Positions 56,995 through 64,000 of a DNA stretch of 64,000 bases are shown piece after piece (within the stretch, counting starts at the first letter, position 1; each line of letters opens with the position of its first letter). Both the position numbers and the translations under genes were made by a program. The notes under the pieces are model-generated. The model was not told where the DNA came from. It saw only the letters and a list, made by a program, of their open reading frames with translations, and did not search any database. Where the stretch lies: contig SCFE01000003.1 of NCBI GenBank assembly GCA_004352715.1, positions 943,972 through 1,007,971 of the forward strand, given 5' to 3'. Source of the DNA: Hofstenia miamia. Its lineage: Eukaryota > Xenacoelomorpha > Acoela.

Positions 56995-59376
56995 GTATAT
57001 ATATATCCCAAAATAATTTAACAAAAATTTAGATACAAAATTGAATAAAAATGTTTGAAGTTAATTTTTCGAAATTTATAATTTTGATCAAAAATTGTGA
57101 AATTGACATAGTTCAAAAATTATGTTGCAATCAAATTTTAAAAGAGTTACGAAATTTTTCTTTTAATTAGCGCTATCGGAACAAGGGCTATTGGGGCAAT
57201 GACCTTATATTTCCTGATAACTTCCTAACTACTAAATCGATTGTATTTCCAGGGGTAAAATAACAATTTTAACAAAAGGCATGAACTGAACTAAATTCAA
57301 TCCTCTTTATTTTCGCTAAAAAATATAATTTAAACACTTTAGAGAAAATGAAGCAATTCGATTCCTCATAAATGCAGATGAATGACACCTAAGAATATCC
57401 AGAATTTTCGCTAACAACCATTTTAAAGACGTTATTCTTTAATAACGGGCATTCATTATGACGTTTAAGAATTTGTTTGCTCGTATTTTTTGTAGAATTA
57501 ATAAATAGTTAAATATGTTAAGTAAGGAGAAAACATGCAATTTAAAATTTTGCATAATAAAGTTATAATTAATTCAATACTTTATTGTATACACTAAGTT
57601 GCTGAGACTGCGTGCATGTGAATCGTGCCAAGTTGTAAATAGTTTGAAATTATCCACTATTTTCGTGAATAAACTAGATCAGTCCAAATCTACCTGCCTT
57701 CACATACCAAATGCGAATTAAAAACCACTCAATAAGTGAACATTAAGCAAATGTATCTAGAGCCGTATAATAGATTGGAGTGCAAACAATTTTTTTATGT
57801 TTAAAAAACGGGATCTAAAAGCTATCTCTACTTCTAAAGCCATACTTTTTCACGTTTTTATGTAGTTGCCATCTTAACTATGCAGCATACCCCCTATGTT
57901 TACTTGCAAGGGGCAAATTGCAAAATCCTGCAGATAACCTTCAATTTTATAGTTATGGCCTCATAATGTAGTGAAGAGAGGTGTTTCAATTAAAATAACG
58001 CACCATGTTAAGGATAAAATAGGTAGGACTATGGTGTGCATTGCTTGCATTCTTGTAACTATAATTTAAACTTTTATATTCTTGCCAATGTCCGGCCTAA
58101 AGATTAGGGAGACCTATATGCATTAATGTGAGTACATCTTGTGCTAGATATTTGCTATTGAAATCTAGCTTAGACTCATTGCTGAATCTATATTTTAGAA
58201 TACGATACTTTTGTAGGATGAAGAAAATGATAGGTTGTATACATTAAATGCATTTATGGTACATTGTTTAAAATAATCATTCAAAACTATTGGAAATCGA
58301 TTTTAAAGGGTAATCCTAATTATTGATAAGTTTTATATTACTAATGAATTCTAAAATGTTCTTCAGTTTTGTGCCGCCTTATAATTTGTTAATGAGATAG
58401 ATCATTACTATGCGAAAATGGAAATCGATTTTAAACAATTATACAAAATTTGAATTCCTTTTACAGCAAATACCACAGTGAAGTTATTACTTTTTAAATA
58501 TGTTCAACCATAACTGAAATTGTTGCTAGAAACCGAGACATCTTTAAGAAGAAATACCGGTATTATAGAAGAAAATATTTCAAATATATTAAGATGATAA
58601 TCACACACCAGTATTCCTAGATGATTTTACTAGGATGAAAATAAGTTCAAAGATTGCCCCAATCTGAAATCACTTCGTAATACTTGAGATTTATCTGGTT
58701 TCCAGTGTTAACTACCTATTCAGGCCGTTATTTAACCACGGCCATCTCTAATTATCTGTATTAAAGATGGCCGTGATTTAACAATGGGTTGTTTACACAT
58801 GACACCAAATTGTGACTTAAGTTTGGAGGAATCAAAAATATCTCACGGTCATCATATCATACTTCATTGTCCCGCATCCAATGTTGACCAAAATTTATTT
58901 ATATTCTGATCGCTCTAATCCGAATTGATTGCACCATTACTTTACTAACAGTAGAGGACAGCGCTCGCCGATTTGTAGTAGAAGTGAGACCAACTCAGTA
59001 TCTCGCCCAAAGGCCAGAACTTGATATAAGTAGCTTACTTACGAAATCATTTCAATAAATTATTTGATATTGCGTAGAGATTACATTTAAGCAGATGAGG
59101 CCATTCTTAATAAATAAAGACTATTTTAAAGATCTATTACACAGTATTACTCGTAAAACTCTTATATTTGTTCGGTAAGCATTTGGAATGACCGCACATT
59201 TTTTGTTTGTTTCGAAAAGCAAATGAAAAAGTGGTGGAGCAAATATTTTCAAAGGCATTACAATATTATAATTTTTTGCAAAAGACTATTAACTGCTCTA
59301 CACTCACTGTTTCATCTACACTCCTAACTAATAGATAAAATTTCCTTCACAAGATGTAATTAAAAACAGAAAACTG

Positions 59377-59377
<1 letters not shown>
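55573..59377. other. Intergenic, no gene recognised
   Basis: AT-rich, with two long (TA)n runs (about 56552-56592 and 56933-57006). A small perfect hairpin (CACGGCCATCT and its complement) lies at about 58737-58775. No supported coding frame or RNA gene. Confidence 0.35.
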
Positions 59378-59409
<32 letters not shown>

Positions 59410-60797
59410 TAGTTATTTCTGACAGCTTCATGCTGGTATCCCTCTCAGCTCGGGGAACTCACCAGTTCCCAGGGAGTCTGAGAGCTTTCCTCAGGACCCT
59501 AGTTGTTCCTAACCGCTCTGCTTTTTGTACTACATCAACCCCCGTTTGGTAATCCCAACTCCAAGTATTTTTTATGCTTCTTACTCATTGCTTCTAATGC
59601 TCCTACAGCTACCCGGACTACTGCGACCTTCTTTAACTTCCACAGCCTTTCTATTTCTTCTGCCAACTCCCTGTACTTGTCTATCTTCTCTTTCTACTTG
59701 CTTTCTACATTCCCGCTCTTTGGTATTGCTATGTATATCACTGTTCCCCATCATTTTTCTTTGTCTACCACTACTATATCTAGCCTCCGTGCGTTTATCA
59801 CCTTGCCTGTCTGTATGCTGAAATCCCACAGTATCTTAACCTTCTCATTCTCAATGATTCCCTGTGGCTTATGGTCATACCGCTTGTATCCAGCTTCCAA
59901 CCCATTCTGCTTTCTCAAGCTTCAATGTGGGGTTACTTAAACAGTCAACAGACTGATGAGTGGGTATTTCCAAGATCCGGGTGCGGTCCTTAAACCCTAG
60001 AAGTGTATAAAGCCGGTTTGATCGTGAGAAACCTCTGTCGACCTCTGGCACACAGAGTGTTGATCTGTGTTGATTCTGATCAGCAGAATGAAACGAACTT
60101 CAGTTGAAAGGGTTGCACCTCTCCCGCTTTGACCAACCAAGGCTACTAACGGTGGTAACTAAGAGAGCGCCTGCTGGCTGCTATAAAGAACGGAAAAATA
60201 TATTGGAGTACGCGGGCTTATTCACAGAATGCAAAGCATCTAGTGAATAAAAGTTTCCAGTTAAGAGGCATGTTGGATCATAACTACCTGTGACAAAGCA
60301 AAGCTGCTTCACACAAAGGCACAGTAAACGCTGGCCTTGGCCTATCTCATAGGCCAGAGATAGAGAGTCTGCTCTTTTTATGACTGCCCTATGGGACACA
60401 CCCTAACTGATGCCAATAGCATTCTTCCTAAAAATGTTTACACTGTGTCGCCAGCTGTCTCCACAACAATAGAACAGACAGGCTTGTCGACCGTTACCGA
60501 CCCATATATACAAAGTATACATGATGGCACCTTCTGTACCCTAGTTTTAACGTCTGATGTATGTTCGGGACTCCACACACCAATACGCCCACTAAGTGTT
60601 AGCATTACCCAGGAGCCACGGCTAAGAGGTACTCTTTGGACGTTTTCGTCATAAGCCTTATGGTTCCCAAGCTCCAATACTATTTTTCTCACCTTGTCAT
60701 GCCTGAACTTATACTCATTCTGTGTCAACTTCTCACACTCTGCAATCAAATGATCCAGCCCTTTCTTATATAGCCTACACTTATAGCTTACTTTCAC
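59378..60797 (-). pseudogene. R4-like LINE 3' end with restriction-like endonuclease, interrupted
   Basis: Minus strand, high to low. 60797-60650 reads KCRLYKKGLDHLIAECEKLT and QNEYKFRHDKVRKIV, the CCHC zinc knuckle region with one Cys replaced by Tyr. 59940-59430 reads YDHKPQGIIENEKVKILWDF and then INARRLDIVVVDKEK, the PD-(D/E)XK-type endonuclease of R2/R4-clade LINEs, with Leu in place of the usual Pro. Several frameshifts and stops are present. About 700 bp of GC-richer, non-matching DNA (about 59940-60650) lies between the two parts. The element ends in an (AAT)n tail (plus strand (TTA)n, 59378-59410), as such LINEs often do. Confidence 0.7.
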
Positions 60798-60806
60798 TAT
60801 CTATCT

Positions 60807-60845
60807 GTTATTATTATTGATATTAGCATTATTATTATTATTTTT
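60807..60845. repeat. Interrupted (TTA)n tract
   Basis: TTATTATTATTGATATTAGC then further TTA copies, at the junction between the two LINE remnants. Confidence 0.8.
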
Positions 60846-62707
60846 ATGCACTTTAACTATGAAAAGTTCACTATGTATCTAAGTCAAACTCCGTGGGATT
60901 ACATATATACCATGAATGATACTATTGATATGTGTAATTATATTCTAAAGCAACTAAGATATGACATTGATAAGTTTGCACCGATTAAAGTCAAATACAT
61001 TAAAATAGATGGCTGCACTAAAGCAAATGATAAGAACGTAAAAGAACTCCAAATTAGAAAGAGGCGTGGGATGAACTTGCTAGAAATCGCACGCAAGAAA
61101 ACCTTGATAACTACCAGCTCATAAAACATAAGTATTATCAAGCAATAACAAAACAATACGAGAAATCAATCAAAGCAGTGCTACAATGATTTTATTCAGA
61201 CAAATCAGAAATACCACTATCTAAATAAATTCCTAAATAAGAAAAAGCGACAAACTTCAGATACTTTTGAAATGAAAATTGGAAATGAGTTATGCAGTGA
61301 TGCAAAACCATCGCAAATCATCTAAGCATTATTTCAGAGACTTAGGAACATATAAAGGCAATGATATCATATATGAAAATAAAATTAAGCCGGTAGAACA
61401 TGTCTTCGATTTTCATTTCATTCATGTTTAATGAACTTTACAATGCTATAAGTGAACTTGATCCGAATGTCTCAACTGTTAGCAGTGGCATACCAATATT
61501 CAATTATCAAGAAGTACATAAAAATATTCTCTGAACACTTGCTCTTTGCATTTAACTTCGCAATTTTTCAGTTTATTTATACTCAGTGTCTAAAAGTTGC
61601 TGACATCACGCCTATTTTCAAGAAGGGTGCCCCAACAAACTCCCTAAATTATCGGCTAATTTCGATATAAAAATTATTTGAGAAACTACTATGCAGTCAA
61701 ATACCTTAAAGAATTTGAAATTCTGTCAAAATATCGGCTTGGTTTCCGCAAAGGTCACAGCACATATGATGCTCTATTATCATTAAATGAAAGCATACGG
61801 TATCATCATCTAAATAAGAAAATCTGTAGTAGTGCTGCATTTCTTGACTTAAGTAAAGCATTTGACAGCTTAGATTACAATATGTTATTGAGTAAATTGC
61901 AATGTTACGGATTTAGTGCTGAGTCTAGAAACTGGTTAGGTAGTGTTCTATTTAATAGAAAACGGCGTGTGAAAATAAATGGTACATTCTCCAATTATGT
62001 AGTGACAAGTAAAGCCTTCCCGTAAGGCACAATCCTGGGACCACTGTTATTCAATTTGTATGTCAATGATTTGTGTGAATTTTTGAAAAATTGCTGCATA
62101 ATTTAATATGCAGACGATATCTGCCTTATAAATAGGCATGAAAGTCCAATTGTTGCCACACAAAATTGGGAAATGAGCCTAAATGTAGCTATGTATTACT
62201 TCATGCAAAATAAACTGACTGTTAACTAAGAAAAACGCAGTTCATTTAATTTCACCCAAGCAAAAATGGAATTTCTGCTAATGATATTACCCTCAGTGTT
62301 TCTGGTAATGCAGATCCTATTCGGCAATTGCAACAAATCAAATATTTAGGGGTAGAGATTGATAAAGGACTAAATTATGATGGCTATGTTAAAGAAAACA
62401 TTCGTAAAATAGCCATAGGTATGAATACTTGAAGAAAGTTAGGAAAATTGTTTGAAATAGGCAGATGGTCCTAAGTCACTTCAATTACGCTTGAATGAAT
62501 TTAAACAATTTAACCTTGATACAAAAAGATCGAATAAACAAGTTGTTTAATTGGAGCATTTGCACAATGTTTTCTGTAGATGAATTACAAGTTAGTGAAA
62601 CTATACATAAGCATGCAATACTATCGCCTATGTACATGTCTATGTTTAATAGTCTCGTCTATATTTACAAACGTATAGACCAAACTATCAAAAAAATTGT
62701 ATCTTAA
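60846..62707 (+). pseudogene. LINE (Jockey/CR1-like) ORF2 fragment with broken RT
   Basis: 60846-61124 holds the linker between endonuclease and RT ('F..Y.s.tPWDYIYTMND' ... 'IDKFAPIKVKYIK'). RT motifs follow in several frames: FRKGHSTYDALLSLNE, AAFLDLSKAFDSLDYNMLLS, then 'GTILGPLLFNLYVNDL', then 'YADDI' near 62110, and a thumb part at 62330-62460. Stops at about 61668, 62023 and 62101, plus frameshifts, show it is dead. The apurinic endonuclease domain is missing, so it is 5' truncated. Confidence 0.8.
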
Positions 62708-63602
62708 CTAATATCACATACAATAAGCGATCTAACAAATTAATTAATACAATACAAATCAAAAGAAAATCTGGAACATGTCATTTTCCTTGACCATTTG
62801 TCGCATGTAGAATAGGCTTAATTGTAACATTCAAGCAGCACCTAATGTTACTATCTTCAAAAAGCTTTTAAAGGAAAACCTCTTGCAATATCAATATACT
62901 CATGGTTATAGTAAACTAAATAATATATGACATAAATATTAATTAGCAGCAACTAGTCTTTGTTTTATTATTTTTGTAATTATGTGTGTAATTTTTAATT
63001 GTGTCCTTTGTATTCTATTTGAATTTATGTGTTGTAGCTTAGTTAATCTTAATATATTTTGTTGCAAGTATATATTTTTGTAAATCTGTAAATATGTTTA
63101 TATGTATTTATGGTTTAGAAATGTGTATACAGGATATGGTCAGAAATGTACAAAATTAATGTAATAAAGCTATTAAAGAATAATAGTAATTATTATTATT
63201 ATATTTAATGATCTTTAACAGTTTCAACAAAAATATTAGAAATGTCAATATTGAAATATTTACAAAAATGTTTTAAATTTAAGTTATTAAACCAATCCTA
63301 GGAATGTGATATTTTGTTAAGGTGCTATGTTAAGTCATACGAAGGGTATAAGTGCATCAAGATAATTGGATCCAGCCCAATTCAACCAAAATTCAATTAA
63401 GAAAATTTGACCAAATCCAAGCTGTAGTGAGTTCTTAGTCTGTTCCAAACTAAAGACTTGTCAAAACGTGACAAAAATTTGACTCAAATACATTTTCAAT
63501 ACTATAAAATTTTTTTGCTTAATGATCTTTTTCATATACGTGTCTCAAACCAAACACGTATATGTATTAAAAAGTAAGAACATATATATATATATATATA
63601 TA
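62708..63602. other. LINE 3' flank and AT-rich intergenic sequence
   Basis: An AATAAA at about 63163 followed by an ATT-rich tail (to about 63205) may be the LINE 3' end. The region ends in (TA)n at 63588-63602. Confidence 0.4.
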
Positions 63603-64000
63603 NNNNNNNNNNNNNNNNNNNNNNNNNNNNNNNNNNNNNNNNNNNNNNNNNNNNNNNNNNNNNNNNNNNNNNNNNNNNNNNNNNNNNNNNNNNNNNNNNN
63701 NNNNNNNNNNNNNNNNNNNNNNNNNNNNNNNNNNNNNNNNNNNNNNNNNNNNNNNNNNNNNNNNNNNNNNNNNNNNNNNNNNNNNNNNNNNNNNNNNNNN
63801 NNNNNNNNNNNNNNNNNNNNNNNNNNNNNNNNNNNNNNNNNNNNNNNNNNNNNNNNNNNNNNNNNNNNNNNNNNNNNNNNNNNNNNNNNNNNNNNNNNNN
63901 NNNNNNNNNNNNNNNNNNNNNNNNNNNNNNNNNNNNNNNNNNNNNNNNNNNNNNNNNNNNNNNNNNNNNNNNNNNNNNNNNNNNNNNNNNNNNNNNNNNN
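63603..64000. other. Assembly gap to the window end
   Basis: All N. The left edge is again a (TA)n run. Confidence 0.99.

Noticed and set aside
59503-59940. A 145-codon plus-strand frame with hydrophobic stretches, resembling a membrane protein
   Set aside because: It is the antisense of the R4-like LINE endonuclease region, which gives a clear protein match on the minus strand.

Overview
This window is eukaryotic (animal) genomic DNA. It is strongly AT-rich, has spliced genes with GT-AG introns, and carries (TA)n and (TTA)n microsatellites, N gaps and a dense load of decayed transposons. There is no operon structure, CRISPR array or rRNA. The filamin, KATNIP-like and PEBP genes fit an invertebrate metazoan. 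I cannot fix the phylum from sequence alone.

Layout. 1-8.5 kb: a LINE tail fragment, a single-exon gene with a KATNIP (KIAA0556)-type DUF4457 domain (+), a small hAT-like MITE, a second LINE tail (-), and an unrecognised secreted or type I glycoprotein gene (-) with a frame break. 8.5-16.4 kb: a decayed hAT transposase (ZMYM1/DUF4371 type, -) split by a mariner-like element with perfect boundaries, then a Tc1-like element with 129-bp inverted repeats abutting a 1000-N gap. 18.3-19.8 kb: a two-exon PEBP/RKIP gene (-). 19.8-32 kb: no host gene recognised. It holds duplicated contig ends, a 694-bp fold-back element with 21-bp tandem repeats in its arms, a hAT dimerisation-domain remnant, a LINE RT remnant, and a Penelope-like GIY-YIG endonuclease remnant split by a 255-bp piggyBac-type MITE.

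32.5-48.5 kb: the main gene, a filamin on the minus strand. I resolved 25 exons with consistent phases, giving 2076 complete codons before the stop. They encode the end of one Ig-like repeat, 17 further repeats, hinge 2 and the C-terminal dimerisation repeat. Counting back from the C terminus against vertebrate filamin (R16-R23, hinge 2, R24), the visible part runs from about R6 to R24. At the hinge-1 position lies a linker of about 280 residues rich in Pro/Gly/Gln/Tyr/Ser, mostly in one symmetric 651-nt exon. The actin-binding CH domains and R1-R5 were not found upstream in the window.

48.5-64 kb: no recognisable host exon. It holds non-autonomous hAT elements with 8-bp target duplications, a mariner deletion derivative, AT microsatellites, an R4-like LINE end (-, restriction-like endonuclease) and a LINE with a broken RT (+). 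The window ends in N.

Every short N gap (1-21 N) is flanked by a direct repeat of the same sequence, so these duplications are best read as unmerged contig ends or haplotypes, not biology. The host genes are unrelated to one another (cytoskeletal cross-linker, ciliary/microtubule-associated, kinase-inhibitor family, unknown secreted protein). Nothing suggests a functional cluster.
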